Positions 1 to 8,987 of a stretch of DNA of 40,119 nt are shown here, piece after piece (the stretch's first letter is position 1; each line of letters opens with the position of its first letter). The DNA comes from Tannerellaceae bacterium (GTDB taxonomy: Bacteria > Bacteroidota > Bacteroidia > Bacteroidales > Tannerellaceae). The position numbers were made by a program, and so were the translations under genes. The stretch lies in the NCBI GenBank assembly GCA_021201565.1, contig JAJQES010000108.1, forward strand, positions 1 through 40,119, read 5' to 3'. Below the pieces are notes generated by a model. The model had not been told where the DNA came from. It ran no database searches and saw only the letters and a list, made by a program, of their open reading frames with translations.

Positions 1-36
1 TACACTACTTTTATAGCCAAAATTATTACAAACAAA

Positions 37-1458
37 ATGATAAATAGTTATTTGAGCGATCAGATTTTACGAAATTTTCCCTATAAACCGTCCGAAGATC
101 AGTTAAAAGGTATTTATACACTTGCAGATTTTCTCTTAAAAACAGACCAGGATTCTGTCCTCCTGATAAGAGGATATGCCGGAACCGGGAAAACATCATT
201 GATCGGAGCACTTGTAAAAACGATAAAAGAGTTTAACCAGAAAAGTATATTGATGGCTCCTACCGGGAGAGCGGCCAAAGTTTTTTCAGCCTATGCCGGC
301 CAGCATGCATTTACTATCCATAAGAAAATTTACAGGCAAAAGGCTTTTTCCAATGAATATACCGGTTTTTTGCCTGCTGATAATCTGTATAAAGATACCC
401 TGTTTATTGTGGATGAAGCCTCGATGATCACAAATGAAAGCCTGGATTCCTATAGTTTCGGGTCCGGCCGTCTGTTGGATGATTTGATACAATATGTGTA
501 TAGTGGGGAAAATTGCCGGTTGATCCTGATGGGCGATGAAGCACAGTTACCTCCGGTGGGGCAGGTGGAGAGCCCCGCGCTCAGGCAGTCTGTCCTCGAA
601 GGGTATAATCTGACGGTGGATGGATTTCAGCTTACCCAGGTGATCCGGCAGGATGAAGGTTCCGGTATACTGGTCAATGCGACTATGCTGCGGCAGGCTT
701 TAAAAGAAGGAATTGTGTCCCGGTTCCCCCAATTGGAGGTGAAGCCCTTTCCGGATGTCATCCGGCTGAATGGCGAGGAACTGATTGAAGAAATTTCTTC
801 CTGTTATAACCGGCAGGGAATAGAAGATACGATCATTATTACCCGTTCTAATAAACGGGCCAATGTCTATAATAACGGAGTGCGTAACCGGATCCTTTAC
901 CGGGAGGAAGAATTATCCTCGGGTGACCGGTTAATGGTTGCCCGGAACAATTATTACTGGACCAGCCAATGTAAAGAGATGGAGTTCATCGCCAACGGAG
1001 AGATTGTGGAGGTGGAGAGGGTCCGGAAACGGTATGATATGTATGGCTTTCACTTTGCCGATGTGAGTGTGCGGTTTGAAGATTATGACCTGGAGGTCGA
1101 TCTGAAAATCCTGTTGGATACGCTTCAATCCGAATCACCTTCTTTGTCCAAAGAGCAGAACGATAAACTCTTTTATACGGTTCTGGAAGATTACGAGGAT
1201 GTGCCGACTAAAGCCGGTAAATACAGAAAAATGAAGGAGGATCCCCACTATAATGTTGTACAGGTGAAATACGCTTATGCGATTACCTGTCATAAAGCCC
1301 AGGGAGGACAATGGAAAAATGTCTTTCTGGATTTTGGGTATCTGACGGAAGAGATGATGGGAGAGGACTTTTACCGGTGGTTATATACCGCGGTCACCCG
1401 TGCGACCGAACGGTTGTATCTGGTAAATGTTCCTGATGAGTTTATAATTGACAATTGA
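37..1458 (+). CDS. RecD-like ATP-dependent DNA helicase (AAA family ATPase)
   Basis: Superfamily 1 helicase, 473 residues. The Walker A motif GYAGTGKT is at residues 46-53 and the Walker B motif IVDEAS at about 124-129. The C-terminal UvrD_C_2-type helicase domain shows YAITCHKAQGGQW and YTAVTRA, typical of RecD/TraA/Pif1-like enzymes. Family members unwind DNA 5'-3' using ATP. No RecB or RecC neighbour is present, so a stand-alone RecD2-like repair role is inferred. The protein is shorter than classical RecD2 and lacks its long N-terminal extension. The start at position 37 gives the normal Bacteroidetes N-terminus. The last codons (IIDN plus stop) are embedded in an inverted repeat that continues downstream, so the native C-terminus may have been rewritten by that repeat. 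Family call is firm, cellular role is inferred. Confidence 0.85.
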   Translation: MINSYLSDQILRNFPYKPSEDQLKGIYTLADFLLKTDQDSVLLIRGYAGTGKTSLIGALVKTIKEFNQKSILMAPTGRAAKVFSAYAGQHAFTIHKKIYRQKAFSNEYTGFLPADNLYKDTLFIVDEASMITNESLDSYSFGSGRLLDDLIQYVYSGENCRLILMGDEAQLPPVGQVESPALRQSVLEGYNLTVDGFQLTQVIRQDEGSGILVNATMLRQALKEGIVSRFPQLEVKPFPDVIRLNGEELIEEISSCYNRQGIEDTIIITRSNKRANVYNNGVRNRILYREEELSSGDRLMVARNNYYWTSQCKEMEFIANGEIVEVERVRKRYDMYGFHFADVSVRFEDYDLEVDLKILLDTLQSESPSLSKEQNDKLFYTVLEDYEDVPTKAGKYRKMKEDPHYNVVQVKYAYAITCHKAQGGQWKNVFLDFGYLTEEMMGEDFYRWLYTAVTRATERLYLVNVPDEFIIDN

Positions 1459-1525
1459 CAATGCACAATTGACAATTGGAGCGTGGTCTTTTAAACTGTC
1501 AATTATCCATTGTCAATTGTCAATT
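1446..1525. repeat. 18-bp perfect inverted repeat overlapping the end of the helicase gene
   Basis: An AATTGAC-rich arm at 1446-1463 is the exact reverse complement of 1508-1525. The 44-nt spacer holds another partial copy (1466-1479). The left arm contains the stop codon of the helicase gene, and the right arm is followed by a T run (1524-1530). It could serve as a transcription terminator in the + direction. The (CAATTGA)n composition is of a kind seen in dispersed intergenic repeats, so mobile-repeat origin is possible. Confidence 0.75.
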
Positions 1526-1533
1526 TTTTTATG

Positions 1534-1541
1534 TAAGTTTG
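1534..1541 (+). promoter_or_regulatory. Bacteroidetes -7 promoter element for the 1564 gene
   Basis: TAAGTTTG matches the Bacteroidetes -7 consensus TAnnTTTG, 23 bp upstream of the ATG at 1564. A TTG that could serve as the -33 element lies inside the right arm of the preceding inverted repeat (about 1510-1512). If active, the downstream operon starts directly after the terminator-like repeat. Confidence 0.42.
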
Positions 1542-1563
1542 TTGTACTTTAATCGGAAAAGGA

Positions 1564-2406
1564 ATGTCAAACAAAGAAACGATACATCATTTACTGGCAG
1601 AGGTAAAAAGGTTGGAGAGCCTTCTGTCTGGTATTCAGGATACTGAGATCTACCCGGTATCTTTTTTTAATCAATCATTTGATCTGACACGTGAGATCCT
1701 GAAGGAACTGTATCAGTTGGAAGCCGATCAGGTTGAAGCCTTCAAAAAACAGTTGGAAGCCCGTCAGAACCTCCTGCGGGAAAGTTTGTTACAGACTTCG
1801 GTGGAACAGCTTGATGAACCGTCTGTATTACCGGTAGAAGAACCGGAAGAGAGGGTGACTCCTGTTGTGGAAGCAGAGGAAAGTGTCCCGGAAGAACAAC
1901 CTGCTGATGAGGAACCTCTGGAACCGGTCACAGAAGAGACAGAAGAAGTCCTTCCTGAACCGGAGGTAGTGGAAAACCCGGTAGGAAAAACAGAGAAAAC
2001 AATTGAAGAACTTCTGCGGGAATATGCTCCTTCTCCCCCTGGAATGCCGGAAAAGACGATCAACCCGGTTAAGGAGGAAGAGGAGAACTTACCGGAAGAA
2101 CCCGTAAAAGAAGAGGGGCCTTCCCGGTCATTCATTCCGGAAAAGAATCCGGCTTGTTTAGGGGATCTGATTGAAAAGAAAAATCTGGCCGATTTTACCA
2201 GGGCATTTAGTCTGAATGACCGTTTTTATTTTCTCCGGGAACTATTCGACGGAGATATGAACCGGATGAATGAGGTAATTGCAGATTTGAATGAAATAGA
2301 ATCCCTGGAGGAGTCTATGGATTATTTGAATACTAAAATGAGATGGAATCCGGAAGAAGCTCCGGTTGCTGATTTTATCCGTTTGTTGGAAAAACGTTTC
2401 TTATAA
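1564..2406 (+). CDS. Conserved Bacteroidales hypothetical protein with acidic linker
   Basis: 280 residues with three visible parts. Residues 1-75 are a charged helical N-terminal region. Residues about 80-200 form a Glu/Pro-rich, low-complexity linker that is probably disordered. Residues about 205-280 form a compact C-terminal region (LGDLIEKKNLADFTRAFSLN through a predicted helical end). There is no signal peptide or membrane segment, so it is likely cytoplasmic. I do not recognise a named function. The order helicase, this gene, rsmI recalls other Bacteroides-type genomes. It ends 10 bp before the rsmI start, so it is probably co-transcribed with rsmI. The strong Glu bias of the linker produces a spurious Ser-rich open frame on the opposite strand. 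No catalytic motif is seen. Confidence 0.75.
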   Translation: MSNKETIHHLLAEVKRLESLLSGIQDTEIYPVSFFNQSFDLTREILKELYQLEADQVEAFKKQLEARQNLLRESLLQTSVEQLDEPSVLPVEEPEERVTPVVEAEESVPEEQPADEEPLEPVTEETEEVLPEPEVVENPVGKTEKTIEELLREYAPSPPGMPEKTINPVKEEEENLPEEPVKEEGPSRSFIPEKNPACLGDLIEKKNLADFTRAFSLNDRFYFLRELFDGDMNRMNEVIADLNEIESLEESMDYLNTKMRWNPEEAPVADFIRLLEKRFL

Positions 2407-2416
2407 CGGAAAGGGT

Positions 2417-3109
2417 ATGTCAAAACTGTATATAGTACCTACACCTGTCGGGAATCTGGAGGATATGACATTCCGGGCTATCCGGATATTGCAGGAAGTG
2501 GATGTGATCCTGGCGGAAGATACCCGGACAACCGGTATGTTACTGAAACATTATGAGATCCGGACCCGTATGCAATCCCATCATAAGTTCAATGAACATA
2601 AAACGGTGGAAGTGGTGGCGGAACGCATTCTGGCCGGCGAAACAATCGCTTTGGTTTCAGACGCGGGAACGCCTGCTATTTCGGACCCTGGTTTCCTGCT
2701 GGTCCGGGAGTGTGTCAGGAAAGGGGTAGAGGTGGAATGTCTGCCCGGAGCGACCGCCTTTGTACCTGCGCTTGTCGTATCCGGATTGCCGAATGATAAA
2801 TTTTGTTTTGAAGGGTTCCTGCCCCAAAAGAAAGGGCGGCAGACCCGTTTGAAAGAAATAGCCCTGGAGGAGCGTACTATAATTCTATACGAATCCCCTT
2901 ACCGGATCGTAAAAACATTAACTCAGCTGATGGAAGTATGTGGAACAGAACGTATGGTTTCTGTTTCCCGGGAGATCTCCAAGCTGTATGAGCAAACAAT
3001 CCGGGGTACATTGGCAGAAGTGTGTTCCTGGTTTCAGGCACACGAGCCGAAAGGCGAGTTTGTGATTGTTCTCGGGGGAAACACCGGGGAAGAGAAAAAA
3101 GAAATATAA
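2417..3109 (+). CDS. rsmI: 16S rRNA (cytidine-1402-2'-O)-methyltransferase RsmI
   Basis: Transfers a methyl group from SAM to the 2'-OH of C1402 in 16S rRNA, in the ribosomal P-site decoding region. Diagnostic tetrapyrrole-methylase-fold motifs are visible: PTPVGNL near residue 8, AEDTR, SDAGTPAISDPG and CLPGATA. The length of 230 residues is normal for Bacteroidetes RsmI, which lacks the C-terminal extension of the E. coli protein. I chose the ATG at 2417 (MSKLYIVPTPVGN), preceded by a purine-rich GGAAAGGG, over an upstream in-frame ATG at 2366. The upstream start would overlap the previous gene and add residues not found in the family. It sits in an apparent operon with its neighbours on both sides. 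Confidence 0.95.
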   Translation: MSKLYIVPTPVGNLEDMTFRAIRILQEVDVILAEDTRTTGMLLKHYEIRTRMQSHHKFNEHKTVEVVAERILAGETIALVSDAGTPAISDPGFLLVRECVRKGVEVECLPGATAFVPALVVSGLPNDKFCFEGFLPQKKGRQTRLKEIALEERTIILYESPYRIVKTLTQLMEVCGTERMVSVSREISKLYEQTIRGTLAEVCSWFQAHEPKGEFVIVLGGNTGEEKKEI

Positions 3110-3128
3110 ACGTTAAAAGATTTGTCCT

Positions 3129-4001
3129 ATGAAAAAAGTAATAGCATGTATGATCTGTCTTTGCCTGTTGGCAGCGTGTGGACAACGTTCATCAGATTCA
3201 GAACGTCTCCAGGCGGAAAATGATTCCCTGAAACTGGAGAATGCCAAAAATACCACCCAGATGGATGAGATGCTTTCTCTCCTGAATGAAATTGAAGCTG
3301 ATTTCCAGACCATCCGGGATGCGGAAAACTATCTGACAATTCATCAGAATGATATTGAATTGAAAGAGTCTACCCGGGACCAGATACGCCGGAATATGCA
3401 ATTGGTGCAGGAGACACTCAGAAAGAATAAAGACCGGATCACTGAGCTGGAAAAGAAACTGGCCGGTAGTGATAAGAAATCTGCTACTTTGCAGGCAACG
3501 GTTAACCGCTTAACGACAGAATTGGAACAACGGGCTGCTGTCATTGCGACCCTGCAGACTGAACTGGCAAAAAGAGATTCACAGATCCGTGAAATGGGAG
3601 AACAGATGTCCGGGCTGAATGAGGAAATCGAGAACCTGGCCCTTACCAATATGTCTCAATCCGATCAACTAAAGCAACAGGATCAACAACTGAATATCGG
3701 ATATTATTGTTTTGGAACTTCCCGGGAACTAAAAGATCAAAAGATCATTGATAGTGGCGGTTTGCTGGGAAAAACAAAAGTACTGCCGGATGGATTTAAC
3801 CGGGATTATTTCATTTCGGTGGATATCCGTGAACTCAGGGAGATTCCTTTGTTTGCCCGTAAAGCAAAATTATTGACTTCTCATCCGGATAACTCTTATG
3901 AACTGGTGGCCGATGAGGATAAGAATCTGACCTTGTTTATTGTGGATTATCAACAGTTCTGGAGCGTAGGAAAATATTTGGTCATTGAAGTCGGATTGTA
4001 A
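3129..4001 (+). CDS. Coiled-coil lipoprotein of unknown function
   Basis: 290 residues. The N-terminus is a lipoprotein signal with lipobox LLAAC and the modified Cys at residue 17. Residues about 25-190 are rich in heptad-like Leu/Glu/Lys/Gln patterns (LQAENDSLKLENAKN, ELEKKLAG, QLKQQDQQL), strongly suggesting a long coiled coil. The final 100 residues look like a small beta-rich domain. It is probably anchored in the periplasmic or outer membrane as a structural or scaffolding protein; this is inference from architecture only. It starts 19 bp after rsmI and its stop codon overlaps the ATG of the HAD phosphatase by one base (TAATG), so translation of the pair is probably coupled. Confidence 0.8.
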   Translation: MKKVIACMICLCLLAACGQRSSDSERLQAENDSLKLENAKNTTQMDEMLSLLNEIEADFQTIRDAENYLTIHQNDIELKESTRDQIRRNMQLVQETLRKNKDRITELEKKLAGSDKKSATLQATVNRLTTELEQRAAVIATLQTELAKRDSQIREMGEQMSGLNEEIENLALTNMSQSDQLKQQDQQLNIGYYCFGTSRELKDQKIIDSGGLLGKTKVLPDGFNRDYFISVDIRELREIPLFARKAKLLTSHPDNSYELVADEDKNLTLFIVDYQQFWSVGKYLVIEVGL

Positions 4002-4690
4002 TGTACAAAAATCTGTTCATCGATCTGGATGATACTTTATGGGACACCTGTTCCAACAATCGTGAATGCCTCAAAGAGATCTATACCGACTATGATTTTG
4101 GCCGGTATTATGAGTCCTTTGAGGCATTTTACGATATTTATATGCCTAATAATCTGGAATTATGGGCGCGTTACCGGAGGCATGAAATACACCGGAATAC
4201 TTTGATCCTGGAACGTTTCCGGTATGTGACCCGTCCGTTAGGGATAGAGGATCCGGAGTCGGTATTGAAAATAAACACGGATTTCCTGAAACGTACTACT
4301 ACCAAGACACGCCTTATTCCCGGAGCCATTGAACTGCTGGAATATCTGCATTCCTCCTATCGTCTGTTTATCCTTTCCAATGGATTCCGGGAGGTTCAGT
4401 TCCTGAAACTCAAAAACTCCGGATTGTCTCCTTATATTGAAAAAATGATTCTTTCCGAAGATGCAGGTATTCAGAAACCCCATAAGAAGATCTTTGATTT
4501 CGCACTCAAAAATACCAATGCCCGCCGCCGTGAATCCCTGATGATCGGTGATAGCTGGGAAGCTGATATAGTGGGTGCCCATGATTCTAAAATAGATCAA
4601 CTCTGGCTGAATCCCGCCGGGTTACCTGCCAGGGACTTTGTCCCTACCTTTACCGTAAAGAGCCTGGCGGAAATAAAGAATATTTTATAA
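4001..4690 (+). CDS. HAD-superfamily noncanonical pyrimidine nucleotidase, YjjG/YfnB type
   Basis: 229-residue haloacid-dehalogenase-fold hydrolase. Motif I is D8-L-D10-D-T, motif II is S126-N-G, motif III Lys159 (QKPHKKIF), and motif IV GDSWEAD with D184 and D189. Residues 15-110 form the alpha-helical cap expected of subfamily I. The whole pattern matches the YjjG/YfnB group, which dephosphorylates (d)UMP, dTMP and mutagenic analogues as housekeeping of the nucleotide pool. Exact substrate is inferred from family. The ATG overlaps the stop of the upstream lipoprotein gene. It is the last gene of the rightward operon and is followed by a non-coding stretch with a large inverted repeat. Confidence 0.88.
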   Translation: MYKNLFIDLDDTLWDTCSNNRECLKEIYTDYDFGRYYESFEAFYDIYMPNNLELWARYRRHEIHRNTLILERFRYVTRPLGIEDPESVLKINTDFLKRTTTKTRLIPGAIELLEYLHSSYRLFILSNGFREVQFLKLKNSGLSPYIEKMILSEDAGIQKPHKKIFDFALKNTNARRRESLMIGDSWEADIVGAHDSKIDQLWLNPAGLPARDFVPTFTVKSLAEIKNIL

Positions 4691-5070
4691 GAGATTCAAC
4701 GTATATCCAGTAGGTTTATTCGTTCCCTCCAATCGTATTTTAACTCCCCTTCAGTAGCTTGTAGGGCCAAAAAGCTATTGGAGGCAGACGAAAAAACTAT
4801 TGGTCCATTGTCTGGTCAGCTCCTATAATAAATTCAGGAATGTTATTTCGTGTCCGCCCTGACAAGGGTATGATCTTAATGTGTTCAGAAGAAAATGAGT
4901 GGGTTAAAAGGGTGTTTATAAATAAGCTAAAAGGAACGCAGAAAGCGCAGATGTACGCAGATAAATATTAAAAATAAAAATTCTGCGTACGTCTGCGCCT
5001 TCTGTGGAATCTGCGTTCTCTATACTTTAAATACAAAAAACAGAGCTCTTAAAGCACAGATTGGGACATC
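4691..5070. other. Non-coding stretch between convergent transcription units
   Basis: 380 bp between the ends of the yjjG-like gene (+) and prfC (-). I see no convincing gene. The right half carries an imperfect CGCAGA-type inverted repeat (annotated separately) that could terminate transcription from both sides. The left half (4691-4930) shows no recognisable structure. Confidence 0.7.
4934..5018. repeat. CGCAGA-type imperfect inverted repeat
   Basis: The left arm at 4934-4961 (GAACGCAGA..GCGCAGATGTACGCAGA) and the right arm at 4982-5018, read on the other strand, share GAACGCAGA, GCGCAGA and GTACGCAGA blocks in the same order around an A/T-rich centre. The structure lies between two convergent operons and may act as a bidirectional terminator. 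A related single arm occurs at 32571-32610, so this is a dispersed repeat family. Confidence 0.7.
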
Positions 5071-6651
5071 TTAAAACTCTGAGGTAAAATGGAATTTGAT
5101 GTCCGGGAAATCCTGTTGAGCCATGGTTAGTACGTAGCCGGAATCTGCCAGATAAACGTCGCGCCCTTCTTTGTCCAGGGCCATATACTGGGATTTCCGT
5201 TTTTTGAAGTTTTCCAGCATTTCTTTGTTATCGCTTTCGATCCAACAGGCTTTGTACAGGCTGATAGGCTCCCACTTACATTGAGCGCCGTATTCATGTA
5301 ACAGGCGGTATTGGATTACTTCAAACTGCAGCTGGCCTACTGTACCGATGATCTTCCGTCCGTTAAACTGGTTGGTAAATAACTGTGCAACCCCTTCATC
5401 CATCAATTGCTCAATCCCTTTATTTAATTGTTTGGCTTTTAACGGATCAGCATTTTCAATGTACTTAAACATCTCCGGCGAGAAGCTGGGCAGACCCTTG
5501 AAGTGAAGGTTTTCACCTGACGTCAGGGTATCTCCGATTTTGAAATTGCCTGTGTCCGGCAGACCAATAATATCACCGGCAAAGGCTTCATCCACCGTCT
5601 CTTTTTTCTGTGCCATGAACGCTGTCGGACTGCTGAAACGCATCTGTTTATTGAAGCGGACATGTTTGTAGTTCGCATTCCGTTCAAAACGTCCCGAACA
5701 GATCTTCACAAAAGCGATACAGCTCCGGTGATTCGGGTCCATATTGGCGTGGATCTTGAAAACAAATCCGGTGAATGCATCCTCTTCCGGGTCCACGACC
5801 CGTTCTATTGCCTGTACAGGACGGGGAGAAGGAGCAATCCGGACAAAGCAGTCCAGAAGTTCTTTGACTCCGAAGTTGTTCAGCGCCGAACCAAAGAAAA
5901 CCGGAGCTATGTCACCATTCAGATACGTGTTCACATCAAACTCAGGATAGACTCCTTCAATCAGTTCAATATCTTCCCGTAGTTTTTGGGCCAGGGCCGG
6001 TTCAATATAATTTTCCAGTTCAGGGCTTTGGATGTCTTTGAACTCTACACTTTCTGTGACTAACTGCTTACTGGGGGTGTACAGGTCCAGTTTTTCCTCA
6101 AAGATATTGTACACTCCTTTAAACTTCTGTCCCATATCAATCGGCCAGCTGAGCGGACGGACGTTGATGTGTAATTCTTCTTCTATCTCATCCAGCAAAT
6201 CGAACGGGTCTTTTCCGTCCCGGTCCATTTTGTTGACAAAGACAATTACCGGCGTTTTGCGCATCCGGCACACCTCCATCAGTTTCCGGGTTTGTGCTTC
6301 TACCCCCTTAGCCGTATCAATCACAATGATTACACTATCAACAGCCGTCAGGGTACGGAAGGTATCTTCGGCGAAGTCCTGGTGCCCCGGGGTATCCAGG
6401 ATGTTAATCTTATAGCCGGAATAATCGAAAGCCATTACCGAAGTGGCTACCGATATACCTCTTTGTTTCTCGATCTCCATCCAGTCGGAGGTCGCCGTCT
6501 TTTTGATTTTATTTGATTTAACTGCTCCGGCGACATGGATAGCTCCCCCGAACAATAATAATTTTTCCGTTAAAGTTGTCTTTCCCGCATCCGGGTGACT
6601 TACAATGGCAAATGTTCTTCTTTTATTTATTTCCTCTGTGTATTGGCTCAT
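5071..6651 (-). CDS. prfC: Peptide chain release factor 3 (RF-3)
   Basis: Translational GTPase of 526 residues that recycles RF1/RF2 from the ribosome after peptide release and takes part in post-peptidyl-transfer quality control. The G1 motif SHPDAGKT is at residues 18-25, G3 DTPGH at 86-90 and G4 NKMD at 140-143. The RF3-specific N-terminal [19 protein letters not shown] and C-terminal domain ([14 protein letters not shown]) distinguish it from EF-G and LepA. Length matches the family (about 525-530). Its start codon overlaps the stop of the upstream reductase gene by 4 bp (ATGA), so translational coupling is likely. It is the last gene of the 9.0-5.0 kb leftward operon. Confidence 0.97.
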   Translation of the reverse strand: MSQYTEEINKRRTFAIVSHPDAGKTTLTEKLLLFGGAIHVAGAVKSNKIKKTATSDWMEIEKQRGISVATSVMAFDYSGYKINILDTPGHQDFAEDTFRTLTAVDSVIIVIDTAKGVEAQTRKLMEVCRMRKTPVIVFVNKMDRDGKDPFDLLDEIEEELHINVRPLSWPIDMGQKFKGVYNIFEEKLDLYTPSKQLVTESVEFKDIQSPELENYIEPALAQKLREDIELIEGVYPEFDVNTYLNGDIAPVFFGSALNNFGVKELLDCFVRIAPSPRPVQAIERVVDPEEDAFTGFVFKIHANMDPNHRSCIAFVKICSGRFERNANYKHVRFNKQMRFSSPTAFMAQKKETVDEAFAGDIIGLPDTGNFKIGDTLTSGENLHFKGLPSFSPEMFKYIENADPLKAKQLNKGIEQLMDEGVAQLFTNQFNGRKIIGTVGQLQFEVIQYRLLHEYGAQCKWEPISLYKACWIESDNKEMLENFKKRKSQYMALDKEGRDVYLADSGYVLTMAQQDFPDIKFHFTSEF

Positions 6652-7520
6652 GATTGTTTTGTCAGTTTATTGTAACAGATACGCAGGCTTTCTATCCAGT
6701 GAGGAATCGAAATACCATAGTCAAGTTTTATCTTTGTTTTATTTAAGACACTATAATGCGGCCGCCGGGCACGTGTAGGATATTCTTTGGTTTCTATGGG
6801 AATCACTTTACAGCAGGTCCCGGAGACTTCCATGATCTGTACCGCGAAATCGTACCAGCTGCATACGCCTTCATTTGAAAAGTGGTAAATGCCGGGGTGA
6901 AAATTCCCTTTTTCTGCTTCCCGGATGATGCTTACCAGGCTTTTTGCCAGGTCACCGGCATACGTAGGAGTGCCTGCCTGGTCAAAGATTACATTCAGTT
7001 CCGGCCGTTCTTTTCCTAACCGCAACATGGTTTTCAGGAAATTATTTCCATGTTCAGAATAGAGCCAGGACGTACGGACAACTACAGAAGCCGGACAGGT
7101 TTGCAGGAGAACCTCTTCTCCCGCTAGTTTGGTGTATCCGTAAACGGAGACCGGACAGGTTGGATCCGACTCACTGTAAGGAAGATAAGACGTGCCATCA
7201 AATACATAATCGGTTGAGACGTGTAGCACCTTCGCACCGGCCTGTGAGGCTGCTTCTGCCAGATTTTTTACGGCATCCCGGTTTATTTTCAGGGCGAGTG
7301 TCTCTTCGTCTTCCGCTTTATCAACAGCCGTATAGGCAGCACAATTAATAATGTAATCCACTTTGTGTATAGTAACAAACTTTTTCACCACCTCCTCTTT
7401 GCAAAGATCCAGCGTGTCTACATCCGTGAAAATAAATTTAAAACCAGGATAGTTTTTTTGTATATCCTGCAAACAGGTGCCTAATTGTCCGTTCCCTCCG
7501 GTGACCAGTATGGTTTTCAT
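6648..7520 (-). CDS. rfbD: dTDP-4-dehydrorhamnose reductase
   Basis: Extended short-chain dehydrogenase of 290 residues performing the last step of dTDP-L-rhamnose synthesis, NAD(P)H-dependent reduction of dTDP-4-dehydro-L-rhamnose. Visible features are the Rossmann motif GGNGQLG at residues 8-14, [12 protein letters not shown] (typical of RmlD), STDYVFDG and the catalytic YGYTK pair. The product feeds surface polysaccharide or glycoprotein glycans. The other rml genes are not in the window; here the gene is instead part of a prfC operon. It starts 3 bp after the DUF4924 gene and overlaps prfC by 4 bp. Also called rmlD. Confidence 0.95.
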   Translation of the reverse strand: MKTILVTGGNGQLGTCLQDIQKNYPGFKFIFTDVDTLDLCKEEVVKKFVTIHKVDYIINCAAYTAVDKAEDEETLALKINRDAVKNLAEAASQAGAKVLHVSTDYVFDGTSYLPYSESDPTCPVSVYGYTKLAGEEVLLQTCPASVVVRTSWLYSEHGNNFLKTMLRLGKERPELNVIFDQAGTPTYAGDLAKSLVSIIREAEKGNFHPGIYHFSNEGVCSWYDFAVQIMEVSGTCCKVIPIETKEYPTRARRPHYSVLNKTKIKLDYGISIPHWIESLRICYNKLTKQS

Positions 7521-7523
7521 ATT

Positions 7524-8075
7524 TTATTCGTTTTCCAGTTCGAGTTCTCCCTTCATATCCTGATGGTATTTTTCTGCCAGCAGGTTCAGGAGGAGACTTA
7601 TTTGTTTGATTGCTTCCATCGTTTCCTTACTAATCTCCCTGGCTTGCATTTTCAGCATCAGGAATCCATATAAGCCTGAAAAGCAGGTTTCCAGTTCCGG
7701 CACTTCTTTTCCTCCGGACTTAGCCCGCAGTTGCACAATGAAAGGCAGGGTCTTGTAATATAATCCGCTGTACACCATTTCCTTCGGGGATTTCAACAGG
7801 CGGAGATGCAGGTCTGTCAGCGCAATGATAATATTGTTGTTGAGCTGGATGTGTCCGGTCTCTTTTACCCCTTCCGAACGCATCATGTCAATCAGTTCCT
7901 CATACCATTGTTCAATCTCCTGCCTGGTTTCCTCCGGCTGGTCGTACTTATCTATCACCTGCCGGCGGATATTCTCCATATCGAACCGGCTGGCGCGGAT
8001 CAGATCCTCGACCTGCCACATATAGAGAAGGTATTGTACTATATTTTCTTTTCTTAATTTTCTTGCTATAATCAT
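7524..8075 (-). CDS. DUF4924 family protein
   Basis: 183-residue, all-helical cytoplasmic protein of a Bacteroidetes-restricted family. The N-terminus MIIARKLRKENIVQYLLYMWQVEDLIRA is the family hallmark (given here only to position 18 of the conserved core: RKENIVQYLLYMWQVEDL). I chose the ATG at 8075 because it begins this conserved start and overlaps the stop of the upstream Mur-ligase-like gene as ATGA. The upstream in-frame ATG at 8147 would add 24 residues encoded within the other gene. No catalytic motif is seen and its function is not known. Conserved placement between a Mur-ligase-like gene and rfbD/prfC suggests envelope or translation-linked housekeeping, which is inference. Confidence 0.85.
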   Translation of the reverse strand: MIIARKLRKENIVQYLLYMWQVEDLIRASRFDMENIRRQVIDKYDQPEETRQEIEQWYEELIDMMRSEGVKETGHIQLNNNIIIALTDLHLRLLKSPKEMVYSGLYYKTLPFIVQLRAKSGGKEVPELETCFSGLYGFLMLKMQAREISKETMEAIKQISLLLNLLAEKYHQDMKGELELENE

Positions 8076-8971
8076 GTTCTGAGTGTTAAACTGTACTCTG
8101 ACATCGCCTGGTAAAAGTCTTTGTCTTTTACTCCCAATTGCCTGCATACCAGACGGGCGGCGTTCAGATTCAACAGAAAATAGTTTCCGGGAATATATAC
8201 CGGAAATTCACCGTACCGGGTTGCCAGAAAATGAGTTCCCTCCCGGTCAATGATTGTTTCTCCCTCGTAAGGAATGGCTGTAATATCTTCCCGTACTTCC
8301 GATGCCAGTTCTTTTAATTTCTCATCTCCACTGAAATAGACCAGCTTGCCTTCCCGCTCTATGGAATGGATGAAGGACCGGTATATGCCGGGAGAGGTCT
8401 CCTGAACGATATTGCTGACAACCGCGATGTGAGGCCGGTAGAATTCAAGCTGAAAACGTTTTTCCAGGCTTGAGGTAACCAGCGCATCTCCTTCAATCAA
8501 TGCGATCCGTGCCTCGTAACTCATCTTAAACAGATTAGACAGCACCGGACACTCGCCGGAGAGAGCATAATCAAACACCAGATTTTGTTTGCTCAACGCA
8601 TAGGCGATCATGGTCAGAATGGATCTTTTTCCATGACTGCCGGCCACAACTACCCGGGTTTTTGCTTTGGTCCGCTGAAATATAAATTCCGGAACCGACT
8701 GGATCAGCAAACCCAGCTCACGTGCCCGGACCAATTCCGGATTATCCTTTTTAACAGAAGCCCCTAAGACTACAAAGTTTATATCTTTTGTTAGTTTCTC
8801 AGGAAACCATCCTTCCCCATAACAAGTGCATTTTGCATCATGGAGAATAACCAGTAGTGATTCTGACAGTCCTGTTCCGGATACGGTGACTTCATATCCT
8901 TTTTCACGGATAGCCAGTGCCAGGTCCAGAATAAGCGGCTCAGAAACAGAGATCAAATGTACTTTTCGCAT
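8072..8971 (-). CDS. Short Mur-ligase-like protein with altered P-loop
   Basis: 299 residues resembling the N-terminal and central parts of MurC/Mpl ligases (HLISVSEPLILDLALAIREKG Rossmann-like start; then GASVKKDNPELVRARELGL and SVPEFI, matching the Mpl/MurC substrate-binding region). The central ATP-binding motif reads GSHGKRS at residues 111-117 where functional ligases have G(T/S)HGKTT, so the Mg-binding Thr is replaced by Arg. The C-terminal ligase domain is absent (ordinary MurC/Mpl are about 450 residues). Catalytic ligase activity is therefore doubtful; a UDP-MurNAc-peptide sensor or degenerate paralogue is possible. The start MRKVHLIS at 8971 is preferred because a good promoter lies between it and the upstream ATG at 9001. 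It overlaps the DUF4924 start by 4 bp. Confidence 0.75.
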   Translation of the reverse strand: MRKVHLISVSEPLILDLALAIREKGYEVTVSGTGLSESLLVILHDAKCTCYGEGWFPEKLTKDINFVVLGASVKKDNPELVRARELGLLIQSVPEFIFQRTKAKTRVVVAGSHGKRSILTMIAYALSKQNLVFDYALSGECPVLSNLFKMSYEARIALIEGDALVTSSLEKRFQLEFYRPHIAVVSNIVQETSPGIYRSFIHSIEREGKLVYFSGDEKLKELASEVREDITAIPYEGETIIDREGTHFLATRYGEFPVYIPGNYFLLNLNAARLVCRQLGVKDKDFYQAMSEYSLTLRT

Positions 8972-8987
8972 CGTTAGGAATTTGGTA

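Noticed and set aside
1764-2135. 123-residue Ser/Gly-rich open frame on the minus strand
   Set aside because: It is the antisense shadow of the Glu/Pro-rich linker of the 1564-2406 gene; composition is explained entirely by that and no family is recognised.
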